Shown here: positions 7,370-13,347 of the stretch, in pieces | Position numbering within the stretch: position 1 is the first letter of the stretch | How the letters are laid out: every line of letters starts with the position of its first letter | NCBI GenBank assembly: GCA_049281195.1 | Contig: JBAPRR010000197.1 | Location: 1 to 16,989 of the forward strand | From: JBAPRR01 sp049281195 | GTDB lineage: Bacteria; Actinomycetota; Acidimicrobiia; Acidimicrobiales; CAVXTF01 | Direction: 5' to 3' | Length of the DNA: 16,989 nucleotides | Notes under the pieces: model-generated | Seen by the model: only the letters and a program-made list of their open reading frames with translations | Told to the model about the DNA's origin: nothing | The model's database searches: none | Program-made: the position numbers and the translations under genes

Positions 7370-8055
7370 CCGCCAAGGTCGGAGTCGTCGTATTCCCCGG
7401 TACCAACTGCGAGCACGACGTCGTTCGCGCAGTGAACAACCTCGGAGGGGAAGCGCGCCTTGTATGGCACACCGATGAGTCGCTCGGTGACCTCGACGTC
7501 GTCGTGCTTCCGGGCGGATTCGCTCACGGTGACTACCTGCGCCCGGGGGCGATCGCCCGCTTCTCGCCGGTCATGGAGTCGGTGAAGCGCTTCGCGTCAG
7601 ATGGCGGTGCCGTTCTCGGCATATGCAACGGATTCCAGGTCCTCACAGAGGCCGGTCTGCTCCCGGGGGCACTGCAGAAGAACAAAGGTCTCCGGTTCAT
7701 CTGTGCACCGGTAGAGCTCGAGGTGTGCTCGGATCGAAGCGCCATAACCAGGGGCGTCGACATGGGGACCCGCCTGGTGATCCCGATCAACCACTTCGAG
7801 GGCAACTACACCTGCGACGCCCAAACATTGGAACAGTTGCGGGCTGAGGATCGGATCGTCCTTCGCTATTCGGACAATCCGAACGGCGCCATCGACGCCA
7901 TTGCGGGAATCTCGAGCACCGAAGGAAACGTCGTCGGTCTGATGCCCCACCCCGAGCGGGCGAGCGACCCGCTAATCGGATCGTCAGACGGGAACGTGCT
8001 TTTGGGCGCGCTGCTCGAGTCAGCAGTTAAGCGACTCGTTCGCAGCGCCTCCTAA
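7366..8055 (+). CDS. purQ: FGAM synthase glutaminase subunit PurQ
   Basis: PurQ is the class I glutamine amidotransferase that supplies ammonia to PurL for converting FGAR to FGAM. At 229 residues it is normal for the stand-alone subunit. The nucleophile is Cys87 in LGICNGFQ, and the His195/Glu197 pair in MPHPER completes the triad. FPGTNCEHD near the N-terminus and LPGGFAHGDYLR are also diagnostic. The ATG overlaps the purS stop by 4 bases (ATGA). The gene ends the second + run: a hairpin at 8071-8094 follows and the next genes are on the opposite strand, so its partner purL lies about 1.6 kb away in a separate transcription unit. Confidence 0.97.
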   Translation: MTAKVGVVVFPGTNCEHDVVRAVNNLGGEARLVWHTDESLGDLDVVVLPGGFAHGDYLRPGAIARFSPVMESVKRFASDGGAVLGICNGFQVLTEAGLLPGALQKNKGLRFICAPVELEVCSDRSAITRGVDMGTRLVIPINHFEGNYTCDAQTLEQLRAEDRIVLRYSDNPNGAIDAIAGISSTEGNVVGLMPHPERASDPLIGSSDGNVLLGALLESAVKRLVRSAS

Positions 8056-8070
8056 AACCCCCGAGACAGA

Positions 8071-8094
8071 GCGCCCAGGCTTATGCCTTGGCGC
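8071..8094. terminator. Candidate bidirectional hairpin terminator between purQ and the convergent gene
   Basis: GCGCCCAGGC (8071-8080), loop TTAT, then GCCTTGGCGC (8085-8094): a 10-bp stem with one mismatch, starting 15 bp after the purQ stop. It overlaps the last codons and stop of the minus-strand gene. There is no T-tract on either strand. Confidence 0.55.
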
Positions 8095-8509
8095 CCCTCG
8101 TGATTCCGGCTTTCTCGAGCACGACGGGGGAGACACCGACCTGTCTCCACGCCGCGTATCCGATTCCCTTGCGCCGTCCGTAGGCCTTGGCAACCTTGAC
8201 GAAGGCCTTCTCTGCGGCCGCCAGGTCATCCGAGGCGTGGGTTCTCGCCAGCTCGACTTCGAGGTCTTCGCGCTCTTGAAGGAGGTGGAGCCTCGAGAAC
8301 GGATCCGCGTCTCCCACCTGTTGGTCGATCGATGTGAGGCGCTTCTTTATGGAATCGGGTGTGCGTTTTCGTCCCCGACGCGGTCTTTGCTCTTCCAGGG
8401 CGACGAGATAGCGCCGAACAACACGTCCCTCCTCACGCCCTTTTGCCAGTGCGGCTTTGTGGTCCGCAGACATCGAAGTGCGCTTGCTGGTTCGTGTATT
8501 CCCCGCCAT
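8081..8509 (-). CDS. Small basic conserved-looking protein of unknown function
   Basis: The 142-residue product starts MAGNTRTSKRTSMSADHKAA and is highly charged and mostly helical by composition: Lys/Arg-rich N-terminal half with RRGRKRTPDSIKKRL, a heptad-like Glu/Leu-rich middle (LHLLQEREDLEVELA), and a C-terminal YGRRKGIGYAAWRQVGVSPVVLEKAGI. I recall similar uncharacterised proteins in actinobacteria but cannot name a family, and assign no function; nucleic-acid binding would fit the basic patch but is only a guess. The frame extends 12 codons upstream to 8545, but the ATG at 8509 is preferred: it gives the conserved-looking N-terminus, and CATAAT lies 6 nt upstream, which would place a longer start inside the promoter. 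No SD is present. It is convergent with purQ. Confidence 0.8.
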   Translation of the reverse strand: MAGNTRTSKRTSMSADHKAALAKGREEGRVVRRYLVALEEQRPRRGRKRTPDSIKKRLTSIDQQVGDADPFSRLHLLQEREDLEVELARTHASDDLAAAEKAFVKVAKAYGRRKGIGYAAWRQVGVSPVVLEKAGITRGAKA

Positions 8510-8515
8510 GCAGCC

Positions 8516-8545
8516 ATTATGACCAATGGGTTCGAACGGTAGCAA
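8516..8545 (-). promoter_or_regulatory. Promoter of the unknown minus-strand gene (leaderless)
   Basis: Read on the minus strand: TTGCTA (8545-8540), an 18-bp spacer, then CATAAT (8521-8516), then 6 nt (GGCTGC) to the ATG at 8509. Both hexamers resemble the sigma-70-class consensus. The spacing places the transcription start at or next to the A of the ATG. The spacer contains the palindrome TTCGAA (8531-8536). Confidence 0.6.
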
Positions 8546-8562
8546 GGTAAGGGACCAGATGC

Positions 8563-8630
8563 TCAGGTCATTTTAAGCAAATGACTTATTGTCAATGATG
8601 ACCTGAATGAAAGCCGAATAGCACCTGAAT
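8563..8630. promoter_or_regulatory. ACCTGA half-site array and inverted repeats in an AT-rich intergenic patch
   Basis: TCAGGTCAT (8563-8571) and ATGACCTGA (8598-8606) are a perfect 9-bp inverted repeat. ACCTGAAT recurs as a direct repeat at 8601-8608 and 8623-8630 (22 bp, about two helical turns). A second dyad, TCATTT/AAATGA (8568-8573 and 8579-8584), is nested within the first. The array lies upstream of the promoter of the minus-strand gene at 8509 and just beyond the end of the SDR gene, in clearly AT-richer DNA. It could be operator sites, or an SDR terminator; neither is proven. Confidence 0.45.
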
Positions 8631-8661
8631 ATCTGCGCAATTATGGGTCATCCAGCGCACC

Positions 8662-9474
8662 TCAAGACGAGGCGATCACGCCTTTCTTGTAGGCATTGGG
8701 AGCAAGAGCGCGCGCAACGGGCGCAAACCGTGCGATGGGTGCCGCGTCAATATCGATCCGCGACATGCCGATTCGCGAGATCAACAGCTGTGATACCTGC
8801 TCCTCGGAACGACGTACGAACTTGGGAGGCATCGACATCCCGTCGTCGATCGCACCTGTGCCCATGGCTGTGGGGACCCAACCGGGGTAAAGAACATGGA
8901 AATGAAGTCCGCTTCCATCGAGTGAAAGGGCCAGACTTTCTGTGAATGCACTCAAAGCGGCTTTGGACGCGCAGTAGGCGGGTTCGCCCGGACCCGGGGC
9001 CCGGGCCGAATCGGATGACACGTTGACGATCACTCCGTTTCCGCGCTTGCCCATTCCCTGTAACGCGTAAAGGGTGCTTGCCACTGCGGCGAAATAGTTC
9101 GTCTCCATAACCGACCGGTAGCCCACCAGGGCTCTGGTGAGATCGTCCGTATCCTTCGCGTCTTTCGGTTCACCGATCCCCGCGCAGTTCACCAGAACGT
9201 CGATCCGGCCGAATTCATTGTCGATGGACTCGAGAACGGAGATGAACGAATCGATGTCGCTGACATCGCATACAACCGTTTTGGATCGCGTGTGCGGCTG
9301 GCGTTGGGAGAGGTCGGACTGCAGTGATTTGAGCAAATCGCTCCGTCTGGCCAACCCGACGACCGTTGCGCCATTGGTCGCGAAGTCCAGAGCGAATTGC
9401 CGTCCCAGTCCCGACGACGCACCCGTGATTACGCAAATCGCGCCATCGAGACTGAACGCGCTCTTCTTGACCAC
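8662..9474 (-). CDS. Short-chain dehydrogenase/reductase (SDR family)
   Basis: This is a classical SDR, a NAD(P)-dependent oxidoreductase with a Rossmann fold; the substrate cannot be told from sequence. With the GTG at 9474 the product is 270 residues, a usual SDR length. Motifs: cofactor loop TGASSGLG (17-24), NCAG (96-99), catalytic Ser154, Tyr167 and Lys171 in YCASK, and YPGWVPTAM after it. An Arg-Arg after strand 2 (GLARRSD) suggests NADP(H) preference, by family analogy. An in-frame GTG at 9483 is the alternative start; I prefer 9474 because GAGGTG then lies 6 nt upstream. Codon use includes more AAA, CAA, AAT, AGA and TTG than the flanking pur genes, a hint of later acquisition. It is divergent from purL and has no evident purine role. 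Confidence 0.9.
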   Translation of the reverse strand: MVKKSAFSLDGAICVITGASSGLGRQFALDFATNGATVVGLARRSDLLKSLQSDLSQRQPHTRSKTVVCDVSDIDSFISVLESIDNEFGRIDVLVNCAGIGEPKDAKDTDDLTRALVGYRSVMETNYFAAVASTLYALQGMGKRGNGVIVNVSSDSARAPGPGEPAYCASKAALSAFTESLALSLDGSGLHFHVLYPGWVPTAMGTGAIDDGMSMPPKFVRRSEEQVSQLLISRIGMSRIDIDAAPIARFAPVARALAPNAYKKGVIASS

Positions 9475-9550
9475 TTGCCTCACCTCTTTCGAATGGGTGA
9501 CAGCCGGATGACTGACGGTAGCCAGATAGGTGACCGGGGTTCGGGTGACA

Positions 9551-9588
9551 CCTGGCGGCAGGCCAGGCCTAGCGCTGCCGCCGCCAGG
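9551..9588. other. GC-rich inverted repeat in the SDR/purL divergent region
   Basis: CCTGGCGGC (9551-9559) and GCCGCCAGG (9580-9588) are perfect 9-bp inverted arms around a 20-nt loop that itself contains AGGCCT. Alternative pairing of the neighbouring GGCGGCAG/CTGCCGCC (9554-9561, 9575-9582) is possible. It could be a structured leader, a terminator or a protein site; nothing in the sequence decides. Confidence 0.4.
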
Positions 9589-9616
9589 CCGGGCCTGTGC
9601 CTGCCGGGCCCACCGA

Positions 9617-9640
9617 TACCCTTTGCCTAGGAGCTATACA
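9617..9640 (+). promoter_or_regulatory. Candidate purL -10 elements
   Basis: purL is preceded by minus-strand genes, so it needs its own promoter between 9475 and 9689. Two possible -10 hexamers are TACCCT (9617-9622, the same hexamer as before purC) and TATACA (9635-9640). Neither has a good -35. Either would give a leader of roughly 40-60 nt. Confidence 0.25.
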
Positions 9641-9657
9641 CCGTGACGTTATTGCCG

Positions 9658-9670
9658 AACCGGACCGGTT
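9658..9670. promoter_or_regulatory. Perfect palindrome upstream of the purL start, possible operator
   Basis: AACCGGACCGGTT is a perfect 13-bp dyad centred 26 bp before the purL TTG, downstream of the candidate -10 elements. The position suits a repressor site or a small hairpin in the leader. No copy was noticed before the other pur genes. Confidence 0.35.
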
Positions 9671-9689
9671 AATCCGAAAAGAGAGCCAC

Positions 9690-12065
9690 TTGACCACGCC
9701 AGTAGACACTGTCCTCGATCCCGACCTGCACCGGAAGCTCGGTCTGACCGACGACGAGATGCAGCATCTGATCGACGTGCTCGGGAGGCGGCCGAACCCG
9801 CTCGAGCTCGCCATGGTGTCAGTCATGTGGAGCGAGCACTGCTCCTACAAGTCCTCGCGGATCCACCTGCGACGCCTGCCGACCGAAGGCCCCGGTGTGC
9901 TCGTCGGTCCGGGTGAGAACGCCGGCGTGATCGACGTCGGTGACGGGATTGCCGCCGCCATCCGCATCGAGAGCCACAACCACCCGTCCGCGGTCGAGCC
10001 CTACCAGGGAGCAGCAACCGGTGTCGGCGGAATCATCCGCGACATCTTCACCATGGGGGCGAGGCCCATTGCGTTGATGGATCCCCTCTGTTTCGGCCCT
10101 CTCGAGGACCCTAAGAACCGCTGGTTGTTCGACAGGGTGGTGGGCGGTATCGCCGGCTACGGGAACGCGGTCGGCGTGCCCACGGTCGGTGGCGAGCTCA
10201 CCTTGGACGAGTGCTACTCGCGCAACCCCCTGGTGAACGTCCTGTGCCTCGGCCTCTTGCCCACCGAACGCCTCGTTCTCGGACGCGCCGCCGGCATTGG
10301 AAACGTCGTGGTCCTGCTCGGATCCACGACCGGGCGTGACGGGATCGGAGGAGTGAGTGTCCTCGCGTCGGCCGGATTCAGAGACGAGGAGTCAGACGGC
10401 TCGAAGAGGCCGAGCGTCCAGGTCGGTGACCCGTTCGAGGAGAAGCGGCTGATCGAAGCCTCTCTCGAGTTGCTCGATCACGGCCTGGTCGTAGGGATCC
10501 AGGACCTCGGGGGAGCGGGACTCACGTGCGCCACCTCCGAGACGGCTGCTCGTGCCGGAACGGGGATGGACTTCGACGTCACGACGGTGCCGCTTCGCGA
10601 ACCGGGGATGACGCCTGCGGAGATCATGACCTCCGAAAGCCAGGAGCGGATGCTCGCGATCGTCGAGCCGAAGGATCTCGAAGCAGTCTTGGAAGTCTGC
10701 GCACGTTGGGAGGTGCGGGCGACCGTCGTGGCGAAGGTGACCGACACGGGCAGGCTCCGGATCACCGACGGTCCGGACGGTGAGGTTCTGGCCGACCTGC
10801 CGGCTCCCATGCTCTCCGAGGACGCGCCCCTCTACCATCGCCCCCTCGAACCTCCGGCGGACATCGAAGCCAGGCGTCGCGCCGTCCCGGGGTCAACAAC
10901 TGCTGACGGTCTTGAAAACACCGAGGCCTTGCTCTCGATGATGGTCGACTACTCGTGGATCTTCCGCCAGTACGACCATCAGCTCTTTTTGAACACGGTC
11001 GAGCCACCTGGCGGCGACGCAGCCGTTCTGCGCGTGGCCGGACCCGGACTTCCGGCGAGTGACCGTGGGCTCGCACTGTCGACGGACGCCAACCCCCGCT
11101 GGTGCGACACCGATCCCCGAGTGGGCACTGGTTGGCTGGTCGCCGAGTCCGCCATCAACGTGGCGTGTGCCGGAGCGGAGCCCAGAGCCGTCGTGAACTG
11201 CCTCAACTTCGGCAACCCGGAACACCCCGAGGTGATGTGGCAGTTGTCGGAGGCGGTCGACGGCATGTCCGAGGCCTGCATCGGACTCGGCCTCCCGGTG
11301 GTGGGCGGGAATGTGAGTCTGTACAACGAGAGCGCGGGAGCCGACATCGCGCCGACTCCTGTCGTTGCGGTGCTCGGAGTCATCGACAAGCTCCTTCGCA
11401 AACCGCCCGGCATGAAACTCCGAAAGGGCGCTTCGCTCGTCCTGCTCGGCTCCAGTCCGACCAGCAAGGCCAGTCCGACGAGCGGGACCAGCGGGAACGA
11501 TCAGGCCAGCCTGTCCGGATCCCGTCTCGCGGCCAGAGCCGGCGATAAAGGTGGAACCCTCCGGCCCCTCGATTTCCGCCAGATCAAAGAGCTCATCGGG
11601 TTCCTGGTCGAAACTGTCGGGCAGCAGGGTTCGAAGTCGAAGTCGGCCTCAGACTCGAAGTCGTCCTCGGACTCAGACTCGGCCTCAGACGAGCTCATCC
11701 ACGGTCTCCACGATGTCTCCGACGGCGGTCTTGCGGTATGTCTGGGCGAGCTGGCGGTCAACTCGAAGATCGGACTCCGGGTCTCCCACGAGACGATCGC
11801 CGATACCGCGGATCTCTTCAGCGAGACGCCGGGTCGCGTAGTCGTTTGCACAACCAACCCCGATCTCCTCCTCGAGCGCGCCGCCATAGCGGGTGTACCG
11901 GCCACCCTCATAGGGGAAGCCGGCGGCGATCGGGTGGTTGTCGGCAGTCCTGTCGGCGGCCTCATAGACGTCGCTCTCGACCGTCTCGTCGAGGCCTGGA
12001 CCGAAGCGCTCCCGAGGGCTCTGGGCGAGTCGTCGAGATCCCACACGCTCGTCGAACCGGTCTAA
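9690..12065 (+). CDS. purL: FGAM synthase large subunit PurL, with low-complexity insertions
   Basis: PurL uses ATP and PurQ-derived ammonia to turn FGAR into FGAM. The 791-residue product is the small (PurS/PurQ-dependent) form but somewhat long for it. Motifs: MWSEHCSYKSS (46-56), ESHNHPSAVEPYQGAATGVGG (split: ESHNHPSAVEP at 94-104), the QDLGGAGLTCATSE and HDVSDGGLAV repeats of the two PurM-like halves, and GNVSLYNES. Two insertions explain the length: a duplicated SPTS segment (near 589-600) where GxSEY normally sits, and a strict Ser-X run at residues 648-667. The frame is open to a GTG at 9597, but family homology begins after the TTG at 9690, which has AGAGAG 4-5 nt upstream. The N-terminus is therefore probable, not certain. 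Confidence 0.95.
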   Translation: MTTPVDTVLDPDLHRKLGLTDDEMQHLIDVLGRRPNPLELAMVSVMWSEHCSYKSSRIHLRRLPTEGPGVLVGPGENAGVIDVGDGIAAAIRIESHNHPSAVEPYQGAATGVGGIIRDIFTMGARPIALMDPLCFGPLEDPKNRWLFDRVVGGIAGYGNAVGVPTVGGELTLDECYSRNPLVNVLCLGLLPTERLVLGRAAGIGNVVVLLGSTTGRDGIGGVSVLASAGFRDEESDGSKRPSVQVGDPFEEKRLIEASLELLDHGLVVGIQDLGGAGLTCATSETAARAGTGMDFDVTTVPLREPGMTPAEIMTSESQERMLAIVEPKDLEAVLEVCARWEVRATVVAKVTDTGRLRITDGPDGEVLADLPAPMLSEDAPLYHRPLEPPADIEARRRAVPGSTTADGLENTEALLSMMVDYSWIFRQYDHQLFLNTVEPPGGDAAVLRVAGPGLPASDRGLALSTDANPRWCDTDPRVGTGWLVAESAINVACAGAEPRAVVNCLNFGNPEHPEVMWQLSEAVDGMSEACIGLGLPVVGGNVSLYNESAGADIAPTPVVAVLGVIDKLLRKPPGMKLRKGASLVLLGSSPTSKASPTSGTSGNDQASLSGSRLAARAGDKGGTLRPLDFRQIKELIGFLVETVGQQGSKSKSASDSKSSSDSDSASDELIHGLHDVSDGGLAVCLGELAVNSKIGLRVSHETIADTADLFSETPGRVVVCTTNPDLLLERAAIAGVPATLIGEAGGDRVVVGSPVGGLIDVALDRLVEAWTEALPRALGESSRSHTLVEPV
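11454..11489 (+). repeat. 18-bp imperfect tandem duplication inside purL
   Basis: AGTCCGACCAGCAAGGCC (11454-11471) and AGTCCGACGAGCGGGACC (11472-11489) match at 14 of 18 positions. They are in frame and encode SPTSKA and SPTSGT, a surface-loop-like insertion. Confidence 0.75.
11631..11690 (+). repeat. Ten-unit TCNNNN hexamer repeat encoding (Ser-X)10 in PurL
   Basis: Ten consecutive 6-bp units each begin with TC: TCGAAG (three times), TCGGCC (twice), TCAGAC (three times), TCGTCC and TCGGAC. The pair TCGGCC-TCAGAC occurs twice. Read in frame this gives serine at every second residue, alternating with Lys, Ala, Asp or Ser, at residues 648-667, immediately before the conserved HDVSDGG block. 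Confidence 0.9.
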
Positions 12066-12093
12066 TCACGCCACAGAAACAACTCTTCAACAC

Positions 12094-12130
12094 GGCCGTC
12101 GCCCCGCTGGCCCGGGGGGCTAAAGCGGCC
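12094..12130 (+). terminator. Candidate GC-rich hairpin after purL
   Basis: GGCCG (12094-12098) pairs with CGGCC (12126-12130), and inside it GCCCC (12101-12105) pairs with GGGGC (12116-12120). The structure starts 28 bp after the purL stop. There is no T-tract, so termination is inferred from position and stem only. The rest of 12131-12296 shows only a small dyad, TCCGAGGCTCGGA (12238-12250), followed 5 bp later by TTTTT. Confidence 0.35.
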
Positions 12131-12296
12131 CAGGTCAACGCCCGAATCAAGAGCCATGATCAAGGTGGGGGCTTGCTGTGGCGCCGGCGGTGGCGGGTGA
12201 TCGAGCCCTCTGAAGGCCGTCGATGCCGGTCGGATGTTCCGAGGCTCGGATCGGGTTTTTCGCCCTTCCGCTCTTCTCTCGGAAACGACCCCGAGC

Positions 12297-13148
12297 TCAG
12301 GCTCGCCGAGCGGCGAGCTCCTCGAGCACGCCGTCGGGTACATCGAGGTCCCCGGTGCCCCGTCCGACGCTTAGGTCGGGCTTGAAACTCCCGTGGTAGT
12401 CCGACCCGCCGGTCGGAACCAACCCCGCTGACCTGGCGATCCGGACCAGACCTGCGCGCTCCTCGGGCGTGTACCGGCCGTAGAAGGACTCGAATCCCCC
12501 GAATCCCGCTTCGGCGAGCTCGCAGGCGAAACCCTCGTACTCCCCGGGGGCGAGTTGCATGCTGAGCGGGTGGGCAAGCACGGCGACCCCACCGGATCCC
12601 CGGGCCAGGCGGGCCACGTCGATCGGGCTGAGCCTGGCCTTGGGCACGTAGGCAGCCCCTCCGGTTCCGAGCCAGTGCTCGAAGGCGTCGTCCGTGTCCT
12701 TTGCCACGCCCTGGTTCACCAGCGCCCTCGCAAAATGCGGGCGACCGATCCCCTCCGGCGCCCCGGCGCTGGCCACGAGCTCGTCCCAGTCGACGGTGAT
12801 CCCCAGCTCGGCCAGCCGGTCCACCAGGCTCCGGTTGCGGGCCAGGCGGTCGGCGCGCAGATTCCTGAGCTCGTCTTGGAGCGGGCCGGAATCGCCCTCC
12901 ACAAAGTAAACGAGCACGTGCACCGACGAACCGCCTTTTGTGGCGTCGGCCCGGCACGAAACCTCGCATCCGGGCACGAGACGTACCCCGAAGCGTTCGG
13001 CGGCAGCGCGAGCCTCGGGAAGTCCGCTCAAATTGTCGTGATCGGTCAGCGCGCAGGCACTCAGACCCGCGGCCGCAGCGAGCTCGGCGATGCGTGCCGG
13101 CGGGTCCGAGCCGTCGGACACGTTGGAGTGGGTGTGAAGATCGATCAC
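12297..13148 (-). CDS. PHP-domain metal-dependent phosphoesterase
   Basis: This 283-residue protein belongs to the PHP family of the TrpH/YciV type, some members of which hydrolyse 3',5'-bisphosphonucleotides or act as 5'-3' exonucleases on short RNA; the exact substrate here is not known. Metal-ligand motifs are intact: HTHSNVSDG (5-13, His5, His7, Asp12), TDHDN (35-39), Glu62 in GCEVSC, GRPHFARAL, VLAHP and GSDYHG. The GTG at 13148 lies two codons before the conserved DLHTH motif. Upstream, TACTCT ends 9 nt before the GTG and no SD is seen, so the leader may be very short. It is divergent from purF and convergent with purL. A purine-salvage or nucleotide-clearance link is only suggested by location. 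Confidence 0.92.
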   Translation of the reverse strand: MIDLHTHSNVSDGSDPPARIAELAAAAGLSACALTDHDNLSGLPEARAAAERFGVRLVPGCEVSCRADATKGGSSVHVLVYFVEGDSGPLQDELRNLRADRLARNRSLVDRLAELGITVDWDELVASAGAPEGIGRPHFARALVNQGVAKDTDDAFEHWLGTGGAAYVPKARLSPIDVARLARGSGGVAVLAHPLSMQLAPGEYEGFACELAEAGFGGFESFYGRYTPEERAGLVRIARSAGLVPTGGSDYHGSFKPDLSVGRGTGDLDVPDGVLEELAARRA

Positions 13149-13160
13149 GGTGCCAGCAGA

Positions 13161-13214
13161 GTACGCAGGGCCTGGGTCGGCGCGTACCCAGGCCGGCCGC
13201 GTACCCAGGCCGGC
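13161..13214. repeat. Nested inverted and tandem repeats in the PHP/purF divergent region
   Basis: CGCGTACCCAGGCCGGC is perfectly tandemly duplicated (13181-13197 and 13198-13214). An inverted copy of its core, GGCCTGGGT, lies at 13169-13177, giving a perfect 9-bp dyad with ACCCAGGCC (13186-13194). GTACGC (13161-13166) and GCGTAC (13182-13187) form another dyad. Three copies of ACCCAGGCC in 54 bp between divergent genes suggest regulatory sites or a recent duplication. Confidence 0.7.
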
Positions 13215-13247
13215 CCGGTATCGGGGGCCCCTATACCTGCTTCACGG

Positions 13248-13253
13248 TATTGT
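13248..13253 (+). promoter_or_regulatory. Possible purF -10 hexamer
   Basis: TATTGT fits the TAnnnT pattern, but no -35 element is visible. A transcript starting near 13260 would carry an SD-like GAGGAGAG (13264-13271) far from the purF GTG, and most of a short open frame that ends at purF. Confidence 0.25.
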
Positions 13254-13305
13254 CGTTGTGGGCGAGGAGAGAGGGTCGAAAACGATCGTGACAAGCCGCG
13301 CGCGC

Positions 13306-13347
13306 ATGGCGAGCAAGGCGGGATTCACAAACCGGACTGACCTGTGA
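13306..13347 (+). CDS. Possible leader ORF overlapping the purF start
   Basis: ATG at 13306 opens a 13-codon frame (MASKAGFTNRTDL) whose TGA (13345-13347) overlaps the purF GTG in a GTGA junction. In-frame GTG codons at 13288 and 13258 would lengthen it to 19 or 29 residues. Because purF lacks both an SD and a leaderless -10, coupling to this frame is a plausible way to start purF. No SD precedes the 13306 ATG, and no homology is recognised. Speculative. Confidence 0.3.
   Translation: MASKAGFTNRTDL

Noticed and set aside
8081..9483. Mobile element carrying the two minus-strand genes
   Set aside because: No transposase, integrase, flanking target duplication or terminal inverted repeats were seen; only codon use and position suggest transfer.
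9597..9689. Longer PurL start at GTG 9597
   Set aside because: The extra 31 residues have no family counterpart and pass through the likely promoter/leader region with the palindrome; the TTG at 9690 has AGAGAG close upstream and fits homology.
12160..12969. Minus-strand 269-codon frame overlapping the PHP gene in another frame
   Set aside because: Arg/Gly/Pro-rich with no motifs; the overlapping PHP frame has all metal-binding motifs.
13149..13343. Purine riboswitch upstream of purF
   Set aside because: I looked for the conserved three-way-junction features of the guanine/adenine aptamer and saw none; the region is dominated by direct and inverted repeats.
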